From Takakia lepidozioides (lineage: Eukaryota; Streptophyta; Takakiopsida; Takakiales; Takakiaceae), in contig CM060733.1 of NCBI GenBank assembly GCA_030704615.1, forward strand, positions 35,960,001 through 36,024,000: a stretch of 64,000 nucleotides of DNA, in the 5' to 3' direction. Both the position numbers and the translations under genes were made by a program. Below, in pieces: positions 32,634 to 43,329 of the stretch. The first letter of the stretch is position 1. The number at the start of each line of letters is the position of its first letter. Below the pieces are notes generated by a model. It was given only the letters and a program-made list of their open reading frames with translations. It was not told where the DNA came from and did no database searches.

Positions 32634-32689
32634 CAGCTCCTGGTTGACCTTAGTAGGCAGCAAGTTGAGAAGGTACCTCCTCTATTGTG

Positions 32690-33195
32690 AGAGAGAGGAC
32701 AGAGCACATGCCTCCATCTTCAAAGCCTTGCAAGTGGCTTTGGCTATTGTGATGCTCATATGCTCACAAATCTGGCGAGATGTGGTTGTTTGTTTTCGGG
32801 AAGAGGGCGTATCAACTAGAACAGAATGAGAAAGAAAAAGGAACTTTATAACATCCACAGAGAGGTAAAATGTTTTTCGCATAGTATACATTTCCAATCA
32901 AAAGATACAAAGAGACAGGACAGTTTCAAGAGAAATGATCTTTTTTCATAAAAGAACAATTGTTTAGTCATTGATAATTTTTTCAATGTTTTTACACAGG
33001 TTTTTTCAAAGATTTACCAACTACAGTTTTAATAAATTCCATATTTTCTACGTGTATAGGAGTTTTGGCCAAAAGTTTAACTGCTATTATCTGGAAAGAA
33101 ATCCCGTGTTTCTTCTTTCGGAGGTTTTGCCAATATCTTGAGTGGCACTTGATGGCCACAAAGTCTCCCATATTCACAGACGATCCCGCAATTTT
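32690..33195. other. AT-rich spacer, nothing recognised
   Basis: Low-complexity AT-rich sequence without a domain. It may be intron of the split MCCB-like gene. Confidence 0.35.
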
Positions 33196-33209
33196 ACCGG
33201 GCAGAAAAG

Positions 33210-33860
33210 GGGGTTCAACTCCCCCTCACTTCGTGGGCATACATAGGGGTATGCCTATGACGATTATACTTTTGCATAGTTCCTCATGTTTTATGCATAG
33301 TATATATTTCCAATTATCAAAAGAATCACCGTATGCGTGGGGATGACCCACCCCTTTTTGTGCCAATTGAACGGTAGTTCTCAGAATTCGCACATCAGCT
33401 GTTAGCTCAGCTGATAAGTGCACAATGTGTCGCCCTGGTGGTTGGGGGTTCAAACCCGCTGCCCTGCCTGGTGTGTGGATTGTTCGTGACCGTCGGTGGT
33501 GGTCGTGACGTTTCCCACCTGTGTGCCTAATGGCTTATCTGAGTTAATTTTTCCCCCTCCTCAAGGGCCTGAATTGTGAGCAGGGTTTCCTTTAAATAAA
33601 TAAATAAATAAATTCTCAACCGACTTCCACTCTAGACAAAACAAATGCTAAATCCCTCCCCCTCACTTCTTGGGCATAGATAGAATTAGCTGCATCAAAC
33701 AAGGAAATGTGGAGACGTGACATGATAGCTTGGGCAACACTTCGCCATACTCTTCTGAAAAACAATGAAATATGGGATGTTTGTATATAACACCATGGGG
33801 ATAACCCCACCCTTTTTTGTGAAAATTGAACATAGTTATCAGAATTCGTCGCTAGTAGTG
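33210..33860. repeat. Diverged direct duplication
   Basis: Two landmarks occur twice in the same order. CCCCCTCACTTCgTGGGCATA is near 33221 and 33658 (one base differs). GGGGATrACCC(A)CCC-TTTTTGTG...AATTGAAC...TCAGAATTCG is near 33340 and 33795. Each second landmark is followed by a tRNA-like SINE head. An old tandem duplication of about 450-500 bp that included the SINE explains both. Confidence 0.6.
33396..33613 (+). mobile_element. tRNA-derived SINE, copy 1
   Basis: A pol III A box lies at 33402-33420 (TTAGCTCAGCTGATAAGTG) and a B box at 33447-33456 (GGTTCAAACC). A non-tRNA body follows with CAAGGGCCTGAATTGTGAGC, then an (AAAT)n tail. tRNA-like head, body and A-rich tail are the anatomy of a plant SINE. 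It is not a tRNA gene, because the acceptor and anticodon stems do not pair. Confidence 0.8.
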
Positions 33861-33899
33861 CAGAGCAACGCGAAGCTGTAGTATACTAATATATGACCG

Positions 33900-34136
33900 A
33901 CAGTTAGTAGCTCAGTTGGTAAAGTGCACTGAGTGCCATCCGGATAACCCTGGGGTCAAATCCTGCTACTTAACGGATGTGGTACGCTCTTCTCCCCCGT
34001 CTCTGCGCAGTGTCGCATCGGAAAGCCTTACGGCGAGGTTATTTTTCTCTCTCTCTATCAAGGGGCCTGATTTGTGAGCTGTCGCTCCCAGGTGTTTCCC
34101 TTTTTAAAAAATATATATATATATATATATATATAT
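33900..34136 (+). mobile_element. tRNA-derived SINE, copy 2
   Basis: The A box is TAGCTCAGTTGGTAAAGTG (33908-33926) and the B box GGGGTCAAATCC (about 33952). The body contains GGGGCCTGATTTGTGAGCTG and CTCCCAGGTGTTTCCC. The tail is A-rich then an (AT)n microsatellite to 34136. It belongs to the same family as copy 1 and the tail at 63.55 kb. Confidence 0.8.
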
Positions 34137-34264
34137 GGTGTGATGAAAACATCATGATTACCCATCATATTATTCACAAGATCATATAATCAGCCTATAC
34201 AAAAATAGCCACCTTTGTTTTATTTTATTTTTGAGTAGCATACCGTAGTACCTTGGTAATTTCG

Positions 34265-35150
34265 ACACAAATTTTAATTTTAATTTTAATTTTTTTGTGA
34301 AAGGGACAGAAGCCCTGTTGATCAAATTAAATAAGAAGGAGTTACACTGGGGTGGAAAAAATAACCATCCGGGGGGGACCGTGAGGGCTGAGGGGGGAAC
34401 TTCCCCGGAACCATAACGAACATGCTAAGGGAAAGGAGCAAGGAGACTCAGAGATGATTTTGAGAAGGAGGGACCGAGAGAGTGATGCGGGGGGGCCGGG
34501 AGAGAAGTGGTAGGGATGGGGGGGATATTAGAGGCAAGGATCCACAGTAGGGAAGTAGACAATGTCGGGAAAAAACAATGAGGTAAGTCTTGAAAAAGAC
34601 TTGAAACCAGCAAGGGATGCCAGGGGATGGTGGTAGTAGATTTTGAGGGTGATACAACTCGGAACCGTCGCAGAGGCGAATGAAGATGGCAGACTTCTAG
34701 AACTTTAGCTGCGCGCGGAATTTGGGGGCTCTAGCACGTTTATGGCGCCAGTTACAATCTCCCTCATCACCTTCACCAGGGGACCTCCCATTGAGAGGGG
34801 ATGGAATGTTGCCAAGTGAATTTAGAGTTGGAAAAACTGGCGCCGAGCATGCTGCATTTGCCCCAGGTGTCATGGAAGTCTTGAAGCAATTTCCTCCCTC
34901 GTTGCTCCAAAGTTCTGGAAACAGTTGCACAGACAGTTAACCAAGCCTTCCGCCCCTCAGTCAACATATCTTGGTAAGTATTGAATAATACTGATCTGCC
35001 CCTGGGGGGTTTTCCCTTATAAACCCAAGCACATCTTGTTTTCCATAAGTTCCACAAGGTAAGCGCTCTAAGAGCAGCCCAAACCGGGCAGATATAGGAC
35101 TTGGGTGGCTGCAAGAGGGCCGAACGCACAAGCTGCTGGGGCATCAAATA
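34265..35150 (-). mobile_element. LINE 3' part
   Basis: The minus strand reads PKSYICPVWAALRALTLWN, WKTRCAWVYKGKPP and LTEGRKAWLTVCATV, the C-terminal tail after the LINE zinc knuckle. It runs to a 3' end with CAGGGCTTCTGTCCCTTTCA and an (AAAATT)n tail at 34300-34265. A similar 3' terminus is at 45.53-45.65 kb. The 5' continuation lies in the opposite orientation immediately to the right. Confidence 0.65.
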
Positions 35151-35164
35151 GGTCTGAACATGTC

Positions 35165-35985
35165 AAATCATGACCACTTCAAGGATGTGCTTGCTAGGCT
35201 AAAAAAAAACCTGGCGTTCGACAAATGTACCTCAGTACATGGAGCCCCTCCTAGCTGATGCATTGGTAATAAAGATACCCACTTGGATGGCCACCAGTCA
35301 GCAGATTCAGACCCCTGTCATGCTGGTCACAGCCTGTCAAGGTGTTAGAGCAACAGGTCTAGGTTTCTTTGCTGATAGGGATGGTCTTCTTCAGTATCAA
35401 GGAAGAATGGAAGCAAATAAGGCTGACCTCTTTCACATCAAAGTTCTGGATAATCTGGGCAACCCAAACCCACTACCCCCAGAAGGCATGGAGCCCCAAT
35501 GGGCAAGACAAGAAAACCTCACCTGGTTTTTGAGCTGCCCACTGGTTGACCTGCAATTCGATCCCAGGGAGTGGAGATGGATGGATAAGAAAAAGACCCC
35601 TTTCTTCACGTACTCTGTGAAATAGGGATACTCTCTCCTAACCCCCCCCCGATTGTTTGAATTCAAGTAGAAAGCAAAATGGAACATCCCGCTGCTAGAC
35701 CACCATGGATGGGACAAAATCTGGAGGGACATCTGGAGAAAAGACAGACCAGCCAGGCTATCCGGTTTTCTATGGAAAATCGCACATAGAATTCTACCAG
35801 TCAGAGAACGCACCCATGATGACAACCCTAACTGCTCTCTGTGTGGTTCTTCTCCCGAGACCATTTACACTGCCTGTTGATCTGCAATCTGCCTGTTAGA
35901 GTCTGGCACTTGGTTCTTGCTTTCTACTCCCGCTGGAATAGCTTCCCCTCTCCCTCCCCACCTTCTCTGTTGCTTCTGAATTTCA
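35165..35985 (+). mobile_element. LINE internal part, inverted relative to its 3' part
   Basis: The plus-strand frame 35239-35625 reads LVIKIPTWMATSQQIQTPVM and ENLTWFLSCPLVDLQFD. After a stop and frameshift come WRDIWRKDRPARLSGFLWK, ILPVRER and the zinc-knuckle start CSLCGSSPETIY. This is the ORF2 stretch that should precede the minus-strand segment to the left. Head-to-head arrangement of the two parts is the classic 5'-inverted LINE structure. Confidence 0.65.
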
Positions 35986-36185
35986 GTGGGTTTCTGTTAG
36001 TAGTTGAGGTATCATGTAAGTATCATGCATTGGACAGTCTACCTAGTTGAGCTCAGGTATGGAATACAAATATGAATACATATATTGAAGAACCTACTAA
36101 TTGGATATAAGTAAACCCATGTACTCATATACGTAGAGGGGGGAGAATGTCTTTAGGGTTTCACCCACACATACCAGACCCTCAA

Positions 36186-36718
36186 AAGTTCACTTAAGAA
36201 TAATATTTGATCAATGCTAAACGTTAAGAAAAGACATTACTCCAGTCAAAAGAAACTCAACTATGAAACACTCTCTTTGTATAAAAAGATAGTCATTCTC
36301 TCCCCCACTTAACAAATTCTGCACAAGGCTGCCTATTCATAAATTCATAACTTCATATCAGTCAGTTTGTTCTACAGTTTTAACATGGCAATGGGCTTAC
36401 CTAAGCACTCTACGAGTGGTACATGTTAAGCAAAACAGTCACTCTAGCCAGAAAATACTATAACAGTTATGAAACATGTTTTTTGTACGATAGAGAGTAA
36501 TTTTCTCCTCCACTTCAAAAATTCTACACAAAGCTCACAATCCAGCCTATTCATAAATTCGTAACTTTGTGTCAGTGAGTTCGTTGTATAGTTTTAACAT
36601 GGCGATGGGTTTACTTAAGAATATTCTTGGATTAGAGTTAAATTCTAAGCAAAATAATCATTCCAGTTAGAAGTTAAGCAAATACTCTTTGTATGGCAGT
36701 AAATAGCCATTCTACTTC
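36186..36718. repeat. 212-bp tandem repeat, about 2.5 copies
   Basis: Unit 1 (36186-36396), unit 2 (36397-36610) and half unit 3 (36611-36718) share CTTAAG near the start, CCTATTCATAAATTC in the middle and GTTTTAACATGGCrATGGG at the end. Copies are perhaps 75-80% alike by eye. No coding frame is shared. Confidence 0.7.
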
Positions 36719-36852
36719 ATAGCTTGTAGTTTCAAGCTTAAAAACAATTCTAGGTAGATTTAGTATGCATGTTACTAATTCTATTGTAAACACTTCTAAT
36801 TCCTGCACTCCAGCCAGATCTCGTTGATCAGCTAAGTTACATCTCCAACTCC

Positions 36853-37065
36853 TTGCTCTCTGATCCCTCTCTCATTGCTGCTCATAACTCCATGATGACC
36901 TTCGAAACACTTTGCCAACCTCCTACAAATTCAGCCCCAGCCAGTCAGCCGGGTTATTGTCATCATAGAATGACCCTCTTCAGAACCATAAAGACCATAG
37001 TCTTTGCACTTCTATTCAGCAACTTCCAAGACCTCAAGGCTAGCCTAACCTTGGCCATGTTGATG
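36853..37065 (+). mobile_element. LINE ORF2 C-terminal fragment
   Basis: Reads GYCHHRMTLFRTIKTIV and FSNFQDLKASLTLAMLM, which aligns with the fragment at 35-268 (GYSHQRDTLFQSIKGIV, FANFENLEAQPKAQALL). A truncated remnant. Confidence 0.55.
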
Positions 37066-37944
37066 GCTAATTGTTGGGCAGCTCCCGTACATCAAATTAT
37101 TGCTCGTGTGGCGAGCTATCTAGATCATGAAACTAGGGAAACACCAAAGTCAAGTGCAAAGAGGTGCGTACTTTGATCTGCAGAGGCTAGAAGCCAATGT
37201 TAGTATATGTACTGTGGTCGCACTTAATAATCGTCATGGGGCGGGGGTAAAATGGAGATGGAGTAGTGAAGAGATCCATGTGACTCATTGCCTTTTCCCA
37301 GGTCCCACAAGCATTACAAATTTTAAAATATGTGGTGAAGCTTCACCACACCTCTCCAAAGCCTTTCCCGCATTATGCTAGTCTAGGACACCACCTTTAA
37401 TTTAGCCATACAGAGCATGCAAAAAGAGGAAAAAATGGATTTTCTTTAAAATGACAATAAAAAATAAAAACCCAAAGCCCATGCTCCTTCTCAGCCCATA
37501 TGCAAGTGAATGTGAAGGTGAATGTGCATACAGAGACGATTGTCTTTGGATGGGAACAAAGTGAGATTTTACGTGCTTTTGAGCACAATTTTCAAAGAAA
37601 AGCTATGCGAGCAAGTTTTCTAACCAACTTGTTTCCAGTGAATGATGATTTGGTGGAAGGATAGATGTACTCCATATTTATCATGACCTTAGCGTGGAGG
37701 AAACCATATGTATGTCTTGCAAATCTGCACATTGAAGATATGGATGTCCGTGATCTCAATGTGATGGACTAGATAGATGGAGAGATCATGATGACTAACG
37801 ATGAGGATCAACATGATGACATTGTCAAACACATGCAAAGACCTTTGGAAGTTACATGGAGTTCTTGTAGGTGGATTAGGATTTACAGGAAGATTGTTCC
37901 GCCTCCATATGTGTGCCAATAGGTAAGGGCCCGAATGATTCTGG

Positions 37945-38055
37945 TGTGTAGAGGAAGAGAGAAGACTCTGGCCGAAGTCCTGAAGTCAGAGTTACAAGTA
38001 ATAGTGCTTCCCCTGTCAAGCAGGGTACTGCTCCCTGTTGGGGGGTGAGCTCTTC
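37945..38055 (+). repeat. Degenerate arm related to the fold-back element
   Basis: Shares AGAGAGAAGACTCTGGCC and CCCCTGTC-AGGGT words, in the same order, with the right arm of the 42.9-43.3 kb inverted repeat. Confidence 0.4.
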
Positions 38056-38226
38056 TGGTGCGTACTGAATCATATCCTTCTGGGCACCAATCTCCAGCAC
38101 AGATGACCAGCAAGGACATGGAAATTGTGACACATTAGGAGGAAGGCCGAGGCTGGCACTGAGACCTCTCTACGACTTCTCCAGTCTTAGATTCCACCAG
38201 TGATTCTGATACCACATGATTTCAGA

Positions 38227-41200
38227 TTATGCGATTGTCCAAAGCTGCTCAATGTAGGTATCAGAGTATCGCACTTTATGGGAAGCAATTTGATCGCTAG
38301 CCTGCAAATATGCGCCCACTGCCAAGGCAGCAAAGTCATTAAGCAGCAGCGCTCGCCGACTTGCCAAGGCACGTAACCCCCACTGTGTTGCACTCCCTTC
38401 CATCCTCACCTGCATCAGTCAATGTCGAGCTCAGTGTTTGTATTTCATGCTGAAAATCCTCACTTTCAAAGTTTGCTTGGCATGGAACCTCAGAAGCCCA
38501 TTTGTGAAGTGGCTTAGTTATGCATAAAGAACTGTTCATACCAGTTCATAATCAGCTTATATGTACCAGCATACCTTGGTTCAAGTGAAAATGTGCGAAA
38601 GAGAGGAGAGGAGAGGAAGCACAGATTGAGCTACCCCCAGCCCCAAGGAAAAAGGAAATACATCCTAAACATCAAAAAATAGGTTCAATATCTTCTAAGG
38701 GAGTCTGCCCTGCCCTAATGTCTACAAAAAAGTGCATACCCATCCCAAACATGCTACATTGGAGCACAATCCACAGCCTCATTGAGAATAATAATTCACT
38801 GCTGAATAGCGACATCAAGAAAATGAACTACCCTCAATTTGCCTCCATGGTTGTCACTAGAGGATTGAACTGGTTCAATACTAGCTTTTAGAGCATAGCC
38901 TCTATCCACAAACACCTGCAACAGCTTCTTCACCCCCGCCATCACCTGTCCTCACATCACAGTTGTAAATTGAATCAAATTCCTTTGAGGATATCCAATT
39001 ATATAAAGCAATCACAGTCTGACCTGAATGCGGGTTGACCCACACACCATCTAATATTGAGAAAACAGTAAACCAAAGCACACTGCACAACTTGAGGCAA
39101 CAGCTAAGAAAGTTGATGAGAACATTCCCTTTTAACAATGATCGATACACTTCCATATTACGGAATGCCATCCATAGTTGCAGCTATTATCCACAAGGTG
39201 TCAATATTAGGAAGCTCACATAAGGAAACTCGGAGTCCAAAGGACAAGGTGGAGGCGCATTGAACTCTTCGCCTTCAAACCCTTGCAGAAGTTGTTGATA
39301 CAGCAAACTACCTGCTTTTTCATTGAAGGCAGCTGGCAGCATTGCATTATCTTTCAATCTCTCATCCCTCCTTAATGTCTGCAGCTCTCCCTCTGAGCCC
39401 AACTTCTCCTGGATCATAATTGTACATCTCCAGTTCAGCACCCAAGTACTGGCCAACAAGTATGCTTATAGTGACGACAAGTCTTTGCCGGTTTAACATA
39501 GTTGACCACCTAATATTATGTTCAATGCTACTTTTCAAAGTGTTTGTCAGTGGTAATTCCTAAGTGCTAGAGTCACAGGCAGACAGTGTTCATTTATTTA
39601 CTAGCAAACCCTGGAAGGGACACGAAGTTATTCATGACCAGGAATAGCCCACACCTCCTCACAGCTCCAACACTGTTGTGCAACTCTTAAACATCCATAT
39701 GTTAAATACTAAGGCCCAAAACTGGTTCAATTGGGCTAACCTGAAAGACATTCTCTCCAGTTGTCATCTCATTTGAAATGGTTGCAAACTGGGCAAAACT
39801 GATGAAGTCAAAATACAGCTGCAGAAAAAAGCAAGTCCATGAGACTTGATGAAATTCCGTACTTCCAAGAGTAGACAATCATACTGGGTGCACAACGCAA
39901 GAAGCTTCATAAACAATTTGAAGGTTCGTATGCAGCCGAAAAAGTTATGTATTGGAATGCCTTGTCTTTCTCTTTTCTTGCTCTCCAAACCCTGGTGGGT
40001 GCGAGCCCCACAAAAGGCTCTGGGAGGGTTAGCTCCCAGAGGGGTCAATGGCTGTAAGGCTATGGCAAGCCAACATTTGCAGGGAGCGGCATGAGTACGT
40101 TCTTTTCTTGCTCTTCTTCCACCCATTCCCAAGACTCTTTCACATTTTGCAAGGAAAGTAGCGGGCAGGCACAGCAAGACATAATCAACTAGCTCTAAGA
40201 ACCAAACAGCGGACTCGGTAACACAACTTGGAAAGAACCCATCAACCGTTTGAAATGTAAACTGTCTAGAGTCTGCTACTGATTGGATTTCTGCTTTCCA
40301 CAGTGCCTGATAAGGCAAATACAATGACCTGAGCAAGAACCAACCACCATGCTAAGCTAGCCAAACAAACACACCTAGGAGACACAACCAATGTGTCAAT
40401 TTAATGTTAGGAGAAGGAGAGATAGGAGCCAGAGAGAACAATGAGAAGGACGATAACGGACCAGGAGAGGGAAGAGGGAGGACACAGACAGGGTCAGTGA
40501 GGTCCCCGTATTTGACTCGTAACGGCTGACATTGCAACGTATATGGCTCCACTTCACTCTGCCGCAGCTTCCAAAACTGAAATCAGAAAGATAAATTGGG
40601 TTGGTGTGCAGCATACATTACTGGCCTTGGTTTAGTTCTAAGCGTTAAGAGTATGCAAACACCAATATCTCAGTTTACCAAGGTACGATTTAGGACTGCA
40701 CAGACCTGCTTCACAGAATTGGCGACCTTCCCGCAAGTCCTACAGAAACTAAATGAGAAAGCTACTGCTTTATAAAGGGGAAGGAATGTACTCTTTCTGG
40801 CTCAAGCGGTGTGGAGATGCCTAAAGAAAGCAATTTTCATCAGGCAGCCATCCCTTAGGAGTTGTAGTTACAGGTGGGCATATGCATACAAATGTCCCTG
40901 TCGCTCAAGTATCCCTCCATGACCTTGCTGTCAGGGCAGAGATTGGTATCTTAAGCCATACCCTCATCATTGGATACCACTTTATACCATGCACTGCTCA
41001 CAAAAGCAAGTCCTCGTGTATTTGAACGTACATCTCAGTTGAATTTTTGAAACCCCAAGAGATTGGCAGGTTTGGCAACAATCGGTCAGTCACTGCGTAG
41101 GTGATGCTTCCTTGAATCGCCGAATTCAAATGCTGATTTCCCGGATTTCATGCCTCAATGAAAGATTGAAGCTGAATGAAAATATTTAAATGCTCACTTA

Positions 41201-41570
41201 CTTTGACTTGGAATTTGTTCATTGGTATGAAATCCAAGGCATCCACTGCCTCGTAGGCTGATCGCATCAACAGAACCGCAAATTTCATATTGAGCATCTT
41301 CCTCGGAAAGAGCACGGGCTCCGGGGGCGGGGGTAGTATTAACGCACCCAGAGCGTCTTCAAATTCGTAGCCCACATTCATTCCTGCCTTTACAATCCAT
41401 GTCTCTCCCCTGCGACTCCTTCGACCACGCACGGTGATCCCAACTATTTGTTGTCTCTTGCTAAAAACCTGGATTTTCACTCCAAATGCTGCTGATCCTG
41501 TGACGACTCCGTCCCGAAGCTCCTCACTACTTGAATGTTGCACCCTGAGCTTGACAAAGCCCTTGATCTC
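38227..41570 (-). CDS. Conserved plant protein of unknown function, multi-exon
   Basis: Exons in order: about 41570-41202, 40576-40490, 39818-39741, 39408-39220, 38945-38832, 38409-38227 (stop TAA). All junctions are GT..AG in phase 0, and the last five exon lengths (87, 78, 189, 114 and 183 bp) are multiples of three. Key text: ETWIVKAGMNVGYEFEDALG, MLNMKFAVLLMRSAYEAVDA, FWKLRQSEVEPYTLQCQPLR, LYFDFISFAQFATISNEM, AFNEKAGSLLYQQLLQGFEG, VDRGYALKAS, ASRRALLLNDFAALAVGAYL and YIEQLWTIA. I recall near-identical blocks from plant proteins with no assigned role, but not a gene name. The start is unresolved: a coding-like frame at 41845-41480 (FSVTNPVARPPFSFSAGLAV) may be an upstream exon or a frameshifted 5' end. 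It is probably a functional host gene, since splice sites and frames are clean. Confidence 0.75.
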
Positions 41571-41849
41571 TGATGTACAGCCAAACCAGCAGAGAAGGAG
41601 AACGGGGGGCGTGCAACGGGGTTCGTGACAGAGAAACGTAACACTGCAGTCAGGGGGCCATTACTGTGTGCAGAAAACTCAACTGGAGAGAAGGACATTC
41701 CCTTGGCAACTTCCTTAGAGAAATTGAAGGCGGCACTCGACAAGGACACCATAGCTATGGTGCTGGGTACCCAAATATCCTTCCCAAGCCAACTACCTAG
41801 TGATCTGTCTACGTAGTTCCAGACTGCTTGCTTATGGAATACCAAATGC

Positions 41850-42890
41850 CTACATAATCAACTATGATCAGAGTTCTCTAAGGTAGGTCCTATCGAGAAA
41901 CTAACAGACAAAACAGGGCTCCCCCGCAAGCTTACTTTTCCTTGCTTGTCTTTGCATATTATAAATAAATATTTTCTGGGCCTCTGTCCAGCATTTCTCC
42001 AAATAAAAAGCAATTTCACATAGTCCTCCCCTGAGGATGAATGGTTACGGTGGTGTGTGTGCCTGTGAAGTCATGATTCCGGCGCTATGGGTTTGTTCCC
42101 CTTCCTCTACCGGACTTAATCCTATCTGGGGAATGTAGTTGATAGATGGGCCTGGCATAGAAGACGGAAGAGGACGCAACGGAGTCGGACTTCCAAACCA
42201 CACACTCAAGCACACCGTTACACCAAGCTTACACTCGCATAAGACCCAAAAAGCCACCACCCTCACTCCCACGGCAGTCGAGTTTAAATAATATTAGGTC
42301 GTAATCTAATCTTAGTGCCGCGTGGCACTTACATATAGGCCAGCCAGATGCCCTTCCAACATAGCCATAGAAAGAAGCGAGATCACCGAGATCCATCCTA
42401 ATCTAATCCTATGTTAGAATAAGACAGCACCTAATAAAGTCATAAGCTGTTGCCTGCTCATCCTCATGCGCAAGGTGTAAGTTCATCCAGACTTCATCTT
42501 GGCTCCGTCCATCCCTAAATCATCCGGGGCGCATCCCTCCTCCGTTCATCCAAGTCGAAAAGGAAGATGAGAAGGAATCCCTGCTCCACATGCCTTATGG
42601 TGTAATTGGGGTTTTAAATTTTTCCCCCAAATAATTTATAATAAAACGTATCAGAGCTACTACCCCCTATTCTGTAAAATAAATAAATAAATAAATTATG
42701 GATGAATTTGCCAAATATAGATGATATAAATGGATTGAAGTACTTAAATGGATGAAATTTAGTGGATGAACAGAATGCACCGCAAAACTTTGTAGCCACT
42801 CGTGCTGCTTTCCAAATTTCTTAAGAAAAACATTGCCTCTATCCTATGTTCCTCCAAAAATATATAATACATATATATGTATCTATACCC
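41850..42890. other. Intergenic, nothing recognised
   Basis: No domain found. Contains an (AAAT)n run near 42680 and AT-rich stretches. The 5' region of the unknown-function gene should lie at its left side. Confidence 0.35.
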
Positions 42891-42898
42891 AAGTCGAC

Positions 42899-43327
42899 AC
42901 ATAGGACCCACCCCCGAAAGGGGCAGTAGCCACAAGGCGAAGTGGCTCTTAGTTACGCCGACTTGGGCCGGAGTCTTCTCTCTCTCTCTCTCAAAGTCAA
43001 CACGTCATTGTAGATGGCTTATTGAGGGTTGGTTTAGGACGACTACGGTCCAAGACCAAGACCAACTCAAAATGCAACGATCCTATTGGTTGACGGCATT
43101 TTCTTGGTCATATTGGCTTTACACTACGGACCAAGACCCAAAAACTTAGAAATGATGACAGGAGATTGGTCTAGGGACCAAGAAAGAAACCCATGTGGTT
43201 TGGAGGATCAACTCTTGGACTTTAGACCAAGTATGAAAAGAGAGATAGAAGACTCTGGCCAAAGCCGGCGTAACTAAGAGCCTCTTCGCCTTGCGGCTAT
43301 TGCCCCTGTCAGGGGTGGGCCCTATGC
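42899..43327. mobile_element. Fold-back element with about 98-bp terminal inverted repeats
   Basis: The left arm 42899-42996 (CATAGGACCCACCCCCGA...AAGGCGAAGTGGCTCTTAG...GGAGTCTTCT) is the reverse complement, with scattered mismatches, of the right arm 43230-43327. The roughly 230-bp centre has no coding frame but repeats GGTCCAAGACCAAGACC-type words. Size and structure fit a MITE. The target duplication is unclear. Confidence 0.75.
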
Positions 43328-43329
43328 AA

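Larger units (their letters stand above)
25638..32638 (-). mobile_element. Ty3/gypsy chromovirus with complete LTRs and target duplication
   Basis: A 7.0 kb element with LTRs at 25643-26374 and 31908-32633, flanked by the 5-bp duplication CAGCT (25638-25642 and 32634-32638). Both LTRs have the ends TGTCGC...GCGACA. Minus-strand order is gag, protease, reverse transcriptase, RNase H, integrase, chromodomain. A standard tRNA-Met primer site follows the 5' LTR. LTR differences are mainly single-base runs and a few substitutions, which suggests a recent insertion. Frames are nonetheless broken in gag, RT and integrase. Confidence 0.95.
25566..32672 (+). pseudogene. MCCB: Exon resembling methylcrotonoyl-CoA carboxylase beta subunit, split by a retrotransposon
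   Basis: Removing the LTR element and one copy of CAGCT joins 25566-25642 to 32639-32672 as a 111-bp, 37-codon exon in one frame. It is bounded by an AG acceptor (GGATCAG) and a GT donor (AAG/GTACCT). The protein reads GLNVLKDNVD, ESFMANCKAMEQLL and DLSRQQVEK. The pattern L-VL-D-VD...F..N..AME..L matches the N-terminal region of plant MCC beta, a mitochondrial leucine-degradation enzyme. No further exons were found downstream, so the gene may be a fragment. The identification rests on one short exon. Confidence 0.5.

Noticed and set aside
33402-33960. Two tRNA genes suggested by A and B boxes
   Set aside because: The regions fail to form acceptor and anticodon stems and continue into a shared non-tRNA body with a simple-repeat tail, so they are SINE heads.
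39764-40336. 190-codon minus-strand frame as one exon of the unknown-function gene
   Set aside because: Only its end (39818-39741) fits the conserved protein; the rest is intron, with repeated TTCTTTTCTTGCTCT words.
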